The notes: generated from the sequence alone by a model not told the origin. Counted from the first letter of the stretch, positions 54,024 through 62,810 are shown. The stretch: DNA of 64,000 bases from Pseudomonadota bacterium (GCA_023435725.1 JAEYRD010000237.1:12651-76650); one strand, 5' to 3'. Program-made: numbers and translations.

Positions 54024-54718
54024 GTGTCCTTCGGCGGGCCCCAGACCAGGCTCTGCCGCCATTTTGCGCGCAGCACGTCGCGCCGCTCCGGATATCGCTC
54101 GTCGAGATAAGTCGCGTCGACCACGCGGTCGGTGCGGAAGCTGCGGAAGTCGCTGCGCAGCTCGCACCAGGCCGCGAGCAGGCGGACCGCTTCGAGATAG
54201 CCGACCGAAATCGGCCAGATCATGCGCTCGCTGGGGCGGCCCTGCTCGTCGCGATAGCGCAGCAGGATCTTCTTGCCTTCGTGGATCTGGGTGCGCGTGC
54301 GCACCATGTCCAGGCGGTCAGGCTCCCTGTTCCAGCTCGGCCGTGCCCGGCTCGCGGGCTCAAGCACGAAGGGGCGCAGGCGCTCGGGGACGGTGTCGGC
54401 GATCTTGGCCATCAAATCCTCGGCAGCGCGCGCCAGCGCGGAATCGGCATGGCCCGCGACCCATTGCGCGCCCAGCACCGCCGCCTCGATCTCGTCGGGT
54501 GTCAGCATGAGCGGCGGGAGGTCAAATCCCTTCTCCAGGATATAGCCCATGCCCGCTTCGCCGCGGATCGGCACGCGCTGGCCCATCAGCGTTGCGATGT
54601 CGCGATAGATCGTGCGCTTCGAGGTCTCAAGTTCGGCCGCGATCGCATCCGCCGTCAGCGGCTTACGCGTTCGCCTCAGCACCTGGATGATCTGAAACAG
54701 CCGGTCGGCGCGTCTCAT
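54020..54718 (-). CDS. HTH/WYL-domain regulator (YafY-like)
   Basis: A 232-residue regulator: winged helix (LTADAIAAELETSKRTIYRDIATLMGQRVPI) and WYL domain (ILLRYRDEQGRPSERMIWPISVGYLEAVRLLAAWCELR). Shorter than the relative at 46270. Divergent from a small gene and a GST, with two matching palindromes, one at each start. Overlaps the cysteine-cluster gene downstream. Confidence 0.9.
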   Translation of the reverse strand: MRRADRLFQIIQVLRRTRKPLTADAIAAELETSKRTIYRDIATLMGQRVPIRGEAGMGYILEKGFDLPPLMLTPDEIEAAVLGAQWVAGHADSALARAAEDLMAKIADTVPERLRPFVLEPASRARPSWNREPDRLDMVRTRTQIHEGKKILLRYRDEQGRPSERMIWPISVGYLEAVRLLAAWCELRSDFRSFRTDRVVDATYLDERYPERRDVLRAKWRQSLVWGPPKDT

Positions 54719-54761
54719 GACAATTCTCTCATCGGGGGCGGATCAGCAAACGGCGCTTGGA

Positions 54762-54783
54762 TGCTGACAGGATGTTGGCAGCA
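54762..54783. promoter_or_regulatory. WYL operator copy 1
   Basis: TGCTGACA-N6-TGGCAGCA, a near-perfect inverted repeat (one mismatch) 44 bases before the WYL gene start and 48 before the small gene at 54831. The same arms and spacing recur at 55073-55094. Confidence 0.7.
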
Positions 54784-54830
54784 GGGGAGTTCTATACCGG
54801 GACAACACATCGACTGAAGAGGATTTGTCC

Positions 54831-55106
54831 ATGATCATTCCAACCCATTTCGGTCCGGTTGGTCCGTGGTGGCGCGCGCAGGCCTCGTTGCACGCCTCGC
54901 TGTATTCCTGGGCCTTCGGCCGCCTCATGTTTTTCGATCTCACCGTCGTCGACCTCCGCGTTGCGCTCGCGACCATGGTGACACGTTCGCTGCTCCAGGC
55001 CGCGGACGCGCTGGTCCGCCATGTGATGGGCCGTGCCTGGCGGGGGGCCCGTTTCGCAGAAGATATCACGGCTGCTGCCACCATGGTGGCAGCAGCCGGT
55101 CACTAG
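54831..55106 (+). CDS. Small hypothetical protein between WYL regulator and GST
   Basis: A 91-residue protein without recognised family. RBS AGAGGA lies 7 bases before ATG 54831. The sequence is Trp- and Ala-rich (HFGPVGPWWRAQASLHASLYSW; MVTRSLLQAADALVRHVMG) with amphipathic helices. Its last codons overlap the second palindrome. Reality rests on the RBS, position and spacing. Confidence 0.55.
   Translation: MIIPTHFGPVGPWWRAQASLHASLYSWAFGRLMFFDLTVVDLRVALATMVTRSLLQAADALVRHVMGRAWRGARFAEDITAAATMVAAAGH
55070..55097. promoter_or_regulatory. WYL operator copy 2, perfect 28-bp palindrome
   Basis: The 14-base half GGCTGCTGCCACCA is followed by its exact reverse complement. Within it lies TGCTGCCA-N6-TGGCAGCA (55073-55094), matching copy 1. 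The GST start is 50 bases downstream. Confidence 0.75.
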
Positions 55107-55143
55107 GTTCCGCCAACTCTTTCGCAGGTCCAGGAGAGCTCGC

Positions 55144-55872
55144 ATGATCACGCTTTACGGCTTTGGCACCGGCTTCGGCCTGCCGGAAATCAGCCCTTTC
55201 GTCACCAAGACGGAGGTGCAGCTCAAGATGGCGGGATTGCCCTACCGGAAGGAGCGTGCCATGCCGCCGGCTTCGCCAAAGGGGCAGTTGCCTTTCATCG
55301 ACGATGGCGGCGAGGCGATCGCCGATTCCACCTTCATCCGCGCCCATATCGAGCGGCGTTACGGCTTTGATTTCGACGCCGGCCTGTCGCTGGCCGAGCG
55401 CGCCCAGGCCTGGGCGTTCGAGCGCATGATCGAGCATCACGTCTACTGGGCGCTGGTCGGCGCGCGCTGGGTCGATCCGGTCAACTTCGCCAAGGGCCCT
55501 GCGCATTTCTTCGACGGCGCGCCGGAACACAACCGCGAGAAGCTGCGCGAGGATGCGCAGTTCCGGGTCGCCGAGAACTATCTGCTCTCCGGCCTCGGCC
55601 GCCACGCGCCCGATGACGATGTCGATCTCGCTGTGCGTTCGCTGTTCGCGCTCTCGGTGCAACTCGGCGACAAGGCTTATCTGATGGGCAGCAAGCCCTG
55701 CGGTGTCGATGCCACCGCCTTCGGCGCGCTCGGCGGAATCCTCACGCCGTTCTTCGAATCCACCCTGCGCCGGCGCGCGGAGGGATTTCCGAACCTCACC
55801 GCCTATGTGGACCGCATGATGGACACATACTATCCGGAGTTCGCCTGGACCCCGCTGCGGCAGGCGGCTTAG
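55144..55872 (+). CDS. Glutathione S-transferase, metaxin/FAXC-like
   Basis: A 242-residue GST of the metaxin/failed-axon type: SPFVTKTEVQLKMAGLPYRKE, the glutathione-site SPKGQLPFIDDGG and IADSTFIRAHIERRYGFD, and a C-domain with CGVDATAFGALGGIL. AGGAG lies 7 bases before ATG 55144. The second WYL palindrome is in its promoter region. Confidence 0.9.
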   Translation: MITLYGFGTGFGLPEISPFVTKTEVQLKMAGLPYRKERAMPPASPKGQLPFIDDGGEAIADSTFIRAHIERRYGFDFDAGLSLAERAQAWAFERMIEHHVYWALVGARWVDPVNFAKGPAHFFDGAPEHNREKLREDAQFRVAENYLLSGLGRHAPDDDVDLAVRSLFALSVQLGDKAYLMGSKPCGVDATAFGALGGILTPFFESTLRRRAEGFPNLTAYVDRMMDTYYPEFAWTPLRQAA

Positions 55873-55902
55873 CGTTCAGAGCGTCCGCGGGCTCGGTGCA
55901 AC

Positions 55903-56040
55903 CTTTCCCGCTTGCGGGGGAGGTCGGCGCGAAGCGCCGGGTGGCGGCTCTCACCGCCAGGGGACTTTTCTCCGTAAGTCTCGCACAATCCCAATGCGGA
56001 GGCACCCTCACCCCAACCCTCTCCCGCAAGCGGGAGAGGG
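55903..56040. repeat. Dispersed repeat with CCCGCTTGCGGG-type ends
   Basis: Starts CCTTTCCCGCTTGCGGGG and ends CTCTCCCGCAAGCGGGAGAG; the inner part has GCGAAGCGCC and GGCGGCTCTCACCGCC hairpins. A second member lies at 62811-62954. Known to me as a frequent Bradyrhizobium intergenic text. Confidence 0.75.
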
Positions 56041-56066
56041 AGTTCGGAGACACCGGGGTCCACGAT

Positions 56067-56101
56067 ACAAAACAAAAGAGCCGGCCCCTTGGGCCGGCTC
56101 T
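56067..56101 (-). terminator. Rho-independent terminator of the binding-protein gene
   Basis: An 11-bp perfect stem (56077-56087 with 56091-56101). Read on the minus strand it is followed by TTTTGTTTTG, and it lies 26 bases after the stop of the gene at 56127. Confidence 0.85.
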
Positions 56102-56126
56102 CGTCGTCCCACGACTGTTGCGGCTC

Positions 56127-57278
56127 TTACTTGGCGAGCGTGTACTTGCCGTCCTTCACCGTGAGCAGGATACGCGAGCGGTCGTCGAGGCCGAAGCGGT
56201 CCTTTTCGGTGAAATTGTAGACGCCCTGGCTCGCCGCAATTTCCTTCTCCGACAGCAGCGCCTGGCGGATCGCTTCGCGGAACTCCGGCGTACCGGGTTT
56301 CGCCGTCTTCAGCGCGGTCGGGATGACGCGCTTCAGGACCTCGAAGGCATCGTAGGAGTGGCCGGCGAACTGGCTGCGGCTGTTCGGGCCGTACTTGGCT
56401 TCATAGGCCGTGTTGAGCGCGAGACCCGGCTTCTTGGTCGCGGCTTCGTCCGGCTGATCCTCCGGGTCCATCACCGGCCCCGAAGCCATCAGCACGCCTT
56501 CGGCGGCCTTACCCGCGATGCGGATGAAGTCCATGCTGGCCGCGCCGTGGGTCTGGTAGATCAGGCCCTTGTAGCCGCGCTCGCGCAACTCGGTCTGCGG
56601 CAGTGCCGCGGCCGTGCCGGAGGCGCCGATCAGGATCGCGTCGGGATTGGCCGCAACGAGCTTCAGCACCTGGCCGGTCACCGACGTATCAGGGCGGGCA
56701 AAGCGCTCCTCATCGACCATAGTCATGCCCATCGGCACGCCCTGGGCCTTGAAGTCGTTGAACCAGAGATCGCCGTAGGAGTCGGAATAGCCGATATAGC
56801 CAACCGTCTTCACGCCCTTCGACTTCATGTGCTCATAGAGCACCTTGCCCATGATCGGTATAGGCTGCGGCATCGACACCGACCACTTGGCGCGCTCCGG
56901 CGTGATCGGGAACGGCGCAAGGCCGAAATGCGGAATGCCGGCTTCGTTGGCGACGTTGGAGATCGCGATCGACGGCGGGGTCGTCGACGAGCCCATGATG
57001 ATGTCGGCCTTGGACTCGGTGACGAAGCGACGGGCGTTGGTGGTCGCGGTGGTCGGATCGCCGCCGTCGTCGAGCACGATGACCTTCAGCGGCACGCCGC
57101 CGATCTCCTTCGGCACGAATTCCAGCGCGTTGCGCTCGGGAATGCCGAGGGCCGCGGCGGGACCCGTGGTGGTCACGCTGATGCCAATGGTGACGTCGGC
57201 CGTCTGTGCCAGCGCGGGCAGGGCCGGCAGCGCCAGCGCAGCCGCGGTGATGGCGGCGGTCAGGTAGAAGCGTTTCAT
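56127..57278 (-). CDS. HAAT-type ABC substrate-binding protein of the aromatic-acid cluster
   Basis: A 383-residue LivJ-type protein with a Sec signal peptide (MKRFYLTAAITAAALALPAL, cleavage after ALA). Landmarks: VTIGISVTTTGPAAALGIPERN and KVIVLDDGGDPTTATTN. Rhodopseudomonas and Bradyrhizobium homologues next to coumarate/ferulate genes bind phenylpropenoids, so ferulate or p-coumarate is the likely ligand. No permease genes adjoin it here. Last gene of the cluster, followed by a strong terminator. Confidence 0.9.
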   Translation of the reverse strand: MKRFYLTAAITAAALALPALPALAQTADVTIGISVTTTGPAAALGIPERNALEFVPKEIGGVPLKVIVLDDGGDPTTATTNARRFVTESKADIIMGSSTTPPSIAISNVANEAGIPHFGLAPFPITPERAKWSVSMPQPIPIMGKVLYEHMKSKGVKTVGYIGYSDSYGDLWFNDFKAQGVPMGMTMVDEERFARPDTSVTGQVLKLVAANPDAILIGASGTAAALPQTELRERGYKGLIYQTHGAASMDFIRIAGKAAEGVLMASGPVMDPEDQPDEAATKKPGLALNTAYEAKYGPNSRSQFAGHSYDAFEVLKRVIPTALKTAKPGTPEFREAIRQALLSEKEIAASQGVYNFTEKDRFGLDDRSRILLTVKDGKYTLAK

Positions 57279-57355
57279 CTATTCCTCCCTTTACGCGTTC
57301 TTTGAAAGCAGAAATCGGGGGGTAATTCAGCCCCCTCTTTTGGTGATGCGGCGAT

Positions 57356-57775
57356 TTAGCTCCCGATGAACTTCGCTACCATTTCCGGAGGAAACGGTGC
57401 CGATTTCAGCTTGTCGGGGTTAACGGGATCGCGGCCGACCAGGACGCGGGTCTCGAAGCCCTCGATCGCCAGCGCCTCGCCCTTGTAGACGTTGTGCTTC
57501 ACCTCGAAACTCGAGCGCTTGATGCTCTCGATTTTCGTTTCGATGGCGATCCAGTCGCCATAGGTCGAGGGGATGTAGAACTTGGCCCGCGTGTCGACCA
57601 TGGGGATCCCCACCAGGCCGTATTTGCGGACCAGGTCCTGCTTGGAGAACCCGGCGACCTCGAACAGGGTCGACGTCGAATCGTCGAACATCGCGAAATA
57701 ACGCGGGTAGTAGACGATGTTGGCGGGGTCGCAATCACCCCACTGGATCTGGACGTCGCGCCGGTTCACGAACAT
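57356..57775 (-). CDS. Acyl-CoA thioesterase, 4-hydroxybenzoyl-CoA type
   Basis: A 139-residue hot-dog thioesterase with the catalytic aspartate motif WGDCDPANIVYYPRYF (Asp in the GDCDPA stretch). Length and motif match 4-hydroxybenzoyl-CoA thioesterase. In the cluster it would release the shortened aromatic acid from CoA after side-chain removal. Confidence 0.9.
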   Translation of the reverse strand: MFVNRRDVQIQWGDCDPANIVYYPRYFAMFDDSTSTLFEVAGFSKQDLVRKYGLVGIPMVDTRAKFYIPSTYGDWIAIETKIESIKRSSFEVKHNVYKGEALAIEGFETRVLVGRDPVNPDKLKSAPFPPEMVAKFIGS

Positions 57776-57800
57776 GTGCTGGCCTTGCTTGCGTTGCGCC

Positions 57801-58562
57801 TTACTTCGGCGCCATGCGCAGCGAGCCGTCGAGCCGCACCACCTCGCCGTTCAGATAGGAATTCTCGACCATGTGCAGCGCGAGCGCGGCGAACTCGTCG
57901 GCGTTGCCGAGCCGGCGCGGGAATGGGATCGTGGCGGCGAGCGAGTCCTGGGCTTCCTGCGGCAGATTCGCCAGCAGCGGGGTGAGGAACAGGCCGGGCG
58001 CGATCGTCAGCACGCGGACGCCGAACTGCGCCAGCTCACGCGCGATCGGCAGCGTCATGCCGACGATGCCGCCCTTGGAGGCCGAATAGGCCGACTGGCC
58101 GATCTGGCCGTCATAGGCGGCAACGGAGGCCGTGTTGATGATGACGCCGCGCTCGCCGGTCGCCTGCGGCTCGAGCTTGGACATCTCGGTTGCGGCAAGG
58201 CGCAGCATGTTGAAGGTACCGATCAGGTTGACCTTGATCACCTTGTCGAAATCGGCGAGCGCCATCGGGCCGTCACGGCCGACCACGCGCTTTGCAACGC
58301 CAATGCCGGCGCAGTTGACCAGCACGCGGGCCGGGCCATGGGCCTTGCTCGCCTGCGCGATCGCGGCTTCAGCCGAGGCGGCGTCGGAGACGTCGCAGGT
58401 CACCGCCACGCCCTTGATCTCGGCGGCAACGGTCTCGGCAAGCTTGGTGTTGAGGTCGCAGACCGCGACCTTTGCGCCCTGCGCCGCCAGCTTTCGCGCG
58501 GTCGCCGCGCCCAGTCCCGATGCGCCACCGGTGACGATGGCAGCCTGATCCTTCAACAACAT
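57801..58562 (-). CDS. SDR-family 3-hydroxyacyl-CoA dehydrogenase
   Basis: A 253-residue SDR with a full active site: TGGASGLG cofactor motif, NCAG, catalytic Ser in INTASVAAYDG, and YSASK (Tyr and Lys). It resembles type II 3-hydroxyacyl-CoA dehydrogenase (HSD17B10-like). In the cluster it would oxidise the beta-hydroxy acyl-CoA formed from feruloyl- or coumaroyl-CoA. Confidence 0.9.
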   Translation of the reverse strand: MLLKDQAAIVTGGASGLGAATARKLAAQGAKVAVCDLNTKLAETVAAEIKGVAVTCDVSDAASAEAAIAQASKAHGPARVLVNCAGIGVAKRVVGRDGPMALADFDKVIKVNLIGTFNMLRLAATEMSKLEPQATGERGVIINTASVAAYDGQIGQSAYSASKGGIVGMTLPIARELAQFGVRVLTIAPGLFLTPLLANLPQEAQDSLAATIPFPRRLGNADEFAALALHMVENSYLNGEVVRLDGSLRMAPK

Positions 58563-58587
58563 GACCTTCTCCTTTGGCGATGATTTC

Positions 58588-60471
58588 CTAGGCGACCGAT
58601 ATCACACGGCCCGATGGATTGGCAGCATAGAGCTCCTCGATCAGCGCGCCGCGATGCTCGAGCACCGCGCGCTGGTTGATCGAGCCCTTGTCGGTGACCT
58701 CACCCTTGTCGATCGAGAGCGGCGCATCCATCAGGATCGCGCGCGTGATCCGCGTCGAGGAGCCGGTGGCCGAAGAGAGGAAGCGCGTGAGGCGCTCGCG
58801 AAAAGCCTCGCGCACCAGCCGGTCGCGGGTGGTGACGGTGAGATCGTCGGCCGGCAGCGTCGGGTTGATCAGCCGGCAGCCGTCGAGATCGAGCAGCACG
58901 AGCGCGGAAATTTCGTCACGGTTGATGCCGGCGATGACGACGTCGCGCACCAGCGGTGCGCAGGCCGCGACGAAACGCGCGCGCAACGGGCCGACGCTGA
59001 CCCAGGTGCCGCTTGCGAGCTTGAAGTCCTCGCTGACGCGGCCGTCGAAATCGAAGCCGGCGTTGAAATCGTCGGGATCGGACGGCTTGAGCGCATCGCC
59101 CATCTTGTAAAATCCTTCCTCGTCGAAGGATTTCGCGGTGATGTCGGGCTGGCGCCAGTAGCCGGGCATCACGTTCGGGCCCTTGGCGCGCACTTCCAGC
59201 TTGCCGTTGTTCGGCACCAGTTTTGCGTCATTGCCCGAGACCGGGAGGCCGACATGGCCGGAACGGCTGGTGCGCGGATTGACCGACATGAAGAACGGCG
59301 CGGTCTCGGTGGCACCGAGGCCCGTCAGCATCGGCACGCGATAGCCTTTTTCCTTCACCGCGAGTTCGTCGAGGCTGTTCCAGACGAAGGGCGAGAGCGC
59401 CGCGCCGGAAAAGAACATCGCGTGCAGCCGGTCGAAGAACTTTGCGCGCAGGCCCTGGTCGTCGCGCAAGTAAGGCAGGAGCGACTCGTAGCCCTTGGGC
59501 ACGTTGAAATAGACCGTCGGCGAAATCTCCTGGAGATTGCGCACGGTCTCCTCGATGCCGCCGGGCATCGGCTTGCCGCCGTCGAGATACATCGAGCCGC
59601 CATTGTACAGCGTCAGCCCGATATTGTGGTTGCCGCCGAAGGTGTGGTTCCACGGCAGCCAGTCGATGATGACGGGCGGCTCGTCCTTGAGGAAGGCGAG
59701 CGTCTCGCGCAGCATCACCTGGTTGGCGCAGATCATGCGCTGGGTGTTGATGACAGCCTTTGGGTTGCCGGTCGAGCCCGAGGTCAGCAGGAACTTTGCG
59801 ATCGTGTCGGGGCCGATCTTTTCGTGGACCACGTCGAGATCGTCGCGGACCGGCGTTGCCATGAGATCGGCGAGCAGAGTGACGTCGCGGCCCGGTACGC
59901 TGCCATAGGAGGCGGCAATCTCGGTGCCTGCCGAAACATTGGCGGCGAGTGGGTCGGCGAACTTGTCGGCGTCTTCAGCGAAGACGAGGCCGGGCGTCAG
60001 CAGCTTCATCAGGTAAGAGAGCTTGCCGTAATCCTTCGACACCAGCGAATAGGCCGGCGATACCGGGCAGAACGGAATGCCGGCATAGAACGCGCCGAAG
60101 GCCAGCAGCGCATGGTCGATCGAATTGCCGGAGAGAATGACGACCGGCCGTTCCGCCGACAGGCCGCGCTGGATCAGGCTCGAGGCGATGTGCCGGCTCG
60201 CGGTGAGCAGCTCGGCATAGGTGATCTTGCGCCAGCCGCGGCCGCCTTCACGCTCCGCCATGAAGACGCGGTCCGGCGTCGTCTTGGCCCAGTGATGCAG
60301 GCGATCGGTGATACGGACGGGATAATCGCCGAGCGGCTGCTTCGGCCGCAGGTAGATCGTGCCGTCGTCGCGCCGCTCGATATCAACGGCGGGATCGCCG
60401 AATGAGATCGGCCGCAGCGGAGAATTGCTCGCGCCGCGCTCTGTGCTGGAAGAGGACGGCTGCGCGCTCAT
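58588..60471 (-). CDS. Feruloyl-CoA synthase-type AMP ligase
   Basis: A 627-residue ANL ligase with P-loop LLTSGSTGNPKAV, WNHTFGGNHN, and TGLGATETAPF. The C-terminal KGEVTDKGSINQ in place of the usual PKTxSGK lysine motif is a feature of feruloyl-CoA synthases. It forms the CoA ester of ferulate, p-coumarate or related acids. ATG 60471 overlaps the crotonase stop by 4 bases (ATGA on the minus strand). Long frames antisense to it are shadows. Confidence 0.9.
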   Translation of the reverse strand: MSAQPSSSSTERGASNSPLRPISFGDPAVDIERRDDGTIYLRPKQPLGDYPVRITDRLHHWAKTTPDRVFMAEREGGRGWRKITYAELLTASRHIASSLIQRGLSAERPVVILSGNSIDHALLAFGAFYAGIPFCPVSPAYSLVSKDYGKLSYLMKLLTPGLVFAEDADKFADPLAANVSAGTEIAASYGSVPGRDVTLLADLMATPVRDDLDVVHEKIGPDTIAKFLLTSGSTGNPKAVINTQRMICANQVMLRETLAFLKDEPPVIIDWLPWNHTFGGNHNIGLTLYNGGSMYLDGGKPMPGGIEETVRNLQEISPTVYFNVPKGYESLLPYLRDDQGLRAKFFDRLHAMFFSGAALSPFVWNSLDELAVKEKGYRVPMLTGLGATETAPFFMSVNPRTSRSGHVGLPVSGNDAKLVPNNGKLEVRAKGPNVMPGYWRQPDITAKSFDEEGFYKMGDALKPSDPDDFNAGFDFDGRVSEDFKLASGTWVSVGPLRARFVAACAPLVRDVVIAGINRDEISALVLLDLDGCRLINPTLPADDLTVTTRDRLVREAFRERLTRFLSSATGSSTRITRAILMDAPLSIDKGEVTDKGSINQRAVLEHRGALIEELYAANPSGRVISVA

Positions 60472-61277
60472 GACTTCGGCTTTACCTTGGCGGTCTTGTG
60501 CTCGAGGAATTCGCGGATCCTGCGCTTCGCCTCCTTGTCGCTCTGCGCGACGGTGGCCATCAGCGATTCCATCAACAGGCCGGTCTGCGGATTGGCCTCG
60601 GCGATCATCGGCAGCGCCTGGAGCACGGCGAAATTCGTCAGCGGCGCGTTGGCGGCGATCTTGGTCGCAAGCTCCAGCGCCTTAGGTAGGCCGTTGCCGG
60701 CCTCCGTGACATATTGAGCAAAGCCGTAGGAGGCGCCTTCGGTCGCGCTATAGACGCGGCCGGTCAGCATCATGTCCATCATCCGCGCTACGCCGATCAG
60801 CCGCGGCAGCCGCACGGAGCCGCCGCCGCCGACGAAGATGCCGCGCTGCCCCTCGGGCAGCGCGAAATAGGTCGAGGGCTCGGCGACGCGGATATGCGCC
60901 GCGCAGGCAAGCTCGAGTCCGCCGCCGATCACGGCGCCCCTGAGCGCCGCGATCACGGGCACGCGACTGTATTGGATGCGGTCGAACACCCGGTGCCACA
61001 TCTGCGAATGCAGGAGGCCACCGGTCGCGTCGTGGTCCTGGAGTTCGGAGAGATCGAGACCGGAGGAGAAATGATCACCGATGCCGTGGATGACGACCGC
61101 GCCGATATCCTCGGGCAGAGACGCAAAACATTTGCCGATTTCCAGGATGATGCCGTCGTTGAGCGCATTGCGCTTGGCCGGCCGGTTCAGACCCACGGTC
61201 AGAACCCGGTCCGCCCTCTCGATCCGGAGCAGCCCGGAGGCACCCGCGCTAGCGGTGTCGGCGTTTCCCTGTGTCAT
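60468..61277 (-). CDS. Crotonase-family enoyl-CoA hydratase (phenylpropenoyl-CoA type)
   Basis: A 269-residue crotonase with oxyanion segments HFSSGLDLSEL and ALRGAVIGGGLELACAAHIRVA, and FALPEGQRGIFVGGGGSVRL at the second catalytic region. First gene of the cluster, overlapping the CoA ligase. It would hydrate feruloyl-CoA; whether it also cleaves to vanillin (as in Ech/FCHL) or leaves the hydroxyacyl-CoA for the dehydrogenase is open. The presence of the dehydrogenase favours the latter. Confidence 0.88.
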   Translation of the reverse strand: MTQGNADTASAGASGLLRIERADRVLTVGLNRPAKRNALNDGIILEIGKCFASLPEDIGAVVIHGIGDHFSSGLDLSELQDHDATGGLLHSQMWHRVFDRIQYSRVPVIAALRGAVIGGGLELACAAHIRVAEPSTYFALPEGQRGIFVGGGGSVRLPRLIGVARMMDMMLTGRVYSATEGASYGFAQYVTEAGNGLPKALELATKIAANAPLTNFAVLQALPMIAEANPQTGLLMESLMATVAQSDKEAKRRIREFLEHKTAKVKPKS

Positions 61278-61296
61278 TTGCGTCCTTATCAGAATA

Positions 61297-61311
61297 GTTA
61301 TGTTGTATAAC
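61297..61311. promoter_or_regulatory. Inverted repeat in the cluster promoter
   Basis: GTTAT-GTTGT-ATAAC, perfect 5-bp arms in an AT-rich stretch just 20 bases before the crotonase start. MarR-type regulators such as CouR/HcaR control similar clusters, but no marR gene is within the window. Confidence 0.45.
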
Positions 61312-61436
61312 GAATTCTCAGGGAGTCAATAAGGGGACGAGTTCTTCGCTCGTCGAGGGGGCTGGGCGAAACGCGTCCCGGATGCCGCCCAAGAGGGCAA
61401 CAGCCTCGCCTGCGCTGCTGAGGCAGTTCCCTGTCG

Positions 61437-62117
61437 CTAGCCCATCGCCACTCCGGCGCCCCTCGCACCGTGCTCGCGTTGGTCGAGCCACAACGTGCCG
61501 AGCGCGAACGCCAGCCAGCCGAAATCGTAGGCGAAGCCCATGATCAGAACGATCCAGCCGGAAAGCGGTCCGACGGCCGCGCGATCGATAAATTCCGACA
61601 AACTCGCTGCGGGCGTCGGATGGATTGCAATCTTGCCGTAATAGGCGACGGCCTGGATGGCGAGGATCCAAACGTAGTTGCGACGCAGCCGCCGCCCCGC
61701 AGCGCGGACGAACGAAATGTGATGGCGAGGCGCGGTATAGTCGCGCGCAAGAACGGTCTGCCAGCCGTCGTCGTGCACTTCGCCCGTGAACATCGGCGCG
61801 TAGAAATTCTTCTCCAGCCAGCGGGCGCGGGCGCGCCAGACGTTGAAATAGCGATAGCGCCGCGCCTCCATCGCGAGAAACGCGGCAAGCAGCAACCCGA
61901 CGAGCACAAGCGGCAGCGGCGATGCTTGCGGGCTCGAAAAGGTCGTCGAGAGCGCAATGCCCATTGTGACGATCGCCCAATTGGTTGTGTTGTCGAGCCG
62001 CGTTCGCCAGATCGTCGAGCGATAGACCTCGCCCCGGTAGAGATGGGCGATGGCGCCCATTTCGGCAGAATCGAAGCTGTGTCGTGGATTCGAGTCGGTG
62101 GAAGCCATTGCGGACAT
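61437..62117 (-). CDS. DUF2270 membrane protein
   Basis: A 226-residue protein matching DUF2270: AEMGAIAHLYRGEVYRSTIWRTRLDNTTNWAIVTMG, and FVRAAGRRLRRNYVWILAIQAVAYYGK. Four membrane helices. ATG 62117 is preferred for GGAG 7 bases upstream. Function unknown. Confidence 0.85.
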   Translation of the reverse strand: MSAMASTDSNPRHSFDSAEMGAIAHLYRGEVYRSTIWRTRLDNTTNWAIVTMGIALSTTFSSPQASPLPLVLVGLLLAAFLAMEARRYRYFNVWRARARWLEKNFYAPMFTGEVHDDGWQTVLARDYTAPRHHISFVRAAGRRLRRNYVWILAIQAVAYYGKIAIHPTPAASLSEFIDRAAVGPLSGWIVLIMGFAYDFGWLAFALGTLWLDQREHGARGAGVAMG

Positions 62118-62227
62118 GGTGGCACTCCATGGTCTGCGCAATCTTGCGCGAGCCGTATCCTGGACCCGCCCGGAGCGGCGTCAAAGGCGGATTCGGCTGC
62201 CACCTCGTCATAAGTGACCAGCAAGTG

Positions 62228-62296
62228 GCCCGGATGAGCGAGGCGATATCCGGGGTTGGTCGCCGTTGTCCCGGATGTCGTAACGCTCATCCGGGC
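62228..62296. repeat. Dispersed hairpin repeat
   Basis: GCCCGGATGAGCG (62228-62240) pairs with CGCTCATCCGGGC (62284-62296), with GATATCCGGG and CCCGGATGTCG inside. A common Bradyrhizobium intergenic text. Confidence 0.75.
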
Positions 62297-62318
62297 TAAA
62301 TTCGTTGTATTGGCCCGC

Positions 62319-62777
62319 TCACATCACCTGATGCACATCCACGACCACACGGTCGGCGTGGCGCGCGGCTGAGGCCACGAAGATGTGCTCCATCAGCCAG
62401 CGATACTTCTCATTCCCCGTTTCGAACCGCGGCACGGTGCGGAAATAGATCAGTTTTGGATCGACCGGCTCGCCGCGCTTGAGCTTTTGCAGAAGCTCGA
62501 GCGGGCCGAAGCGCATGCCCTTGTTCTCGACATAGACGATGGCGCCGTCGTCGGTCCCGAAGGCGTATCTTGCTTCGAGATCAATCAGCTCGTTGGGGCG
62601 GATGGTCTGGAAGTCGGCGCCGAACGGCAGCACCTTGCCGCTGATCGCGCCTTTCACTGCACCGCCGATGATCGGGATGATGCGGCGTACGCCGATGCCG
62701 GTCTCGCCGGCGGTGACGACATCGCCGATCTCGGCGGTGATGGTGAAGACGTATTTTGTCTCGAGCGTGGGGGGCAT
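62319..62777 (-). CDS. DUF3237-family protein
   Basis: A 152-residue protein matching DUF3237: LETKYVFTITAEIGDVVTAGETGIGVRRIIPIIGGAVKG, ELIDLEARYAF, and YFRTVPRFETGNEKYRWL. The family is a beta-barrel of unknown function, often near aromatic or CoA catabolism genes. Minus strand, with a dispersed repeat upstream. Confidence 0.87.
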   Translation of the reverse strand: MPPTLETKYVFTITAEIGDVVTAGETGIGVRRIIPIIGGAVKGAISGKVLPFGADFQTIRPNELIDLEARYAFGTDDGAIVYVENKGMRFGPLELLQKLKRGEPVDPKLIYFRTVPRFETGNEKYRWLMEHIFVASAARHADRVVVDVHQVM

Positions 62778-62810
62778 GGGTCACCTCTAACGTGGGACGC
62801 GGTTTCTTCG

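Noticed and set aside
55896..57305. A 469-codon plus-strand frame
   Set aside because: It spans a dispersed repeat and a terminator and is antisense to the binding protein at 56127.
58561..60405. A 614-codon frame opposite the feruloyl-CoA synthase gene
   Set aside because: Low-complexity text without motifs, fully antisense to a gene with clear ligase motifs.
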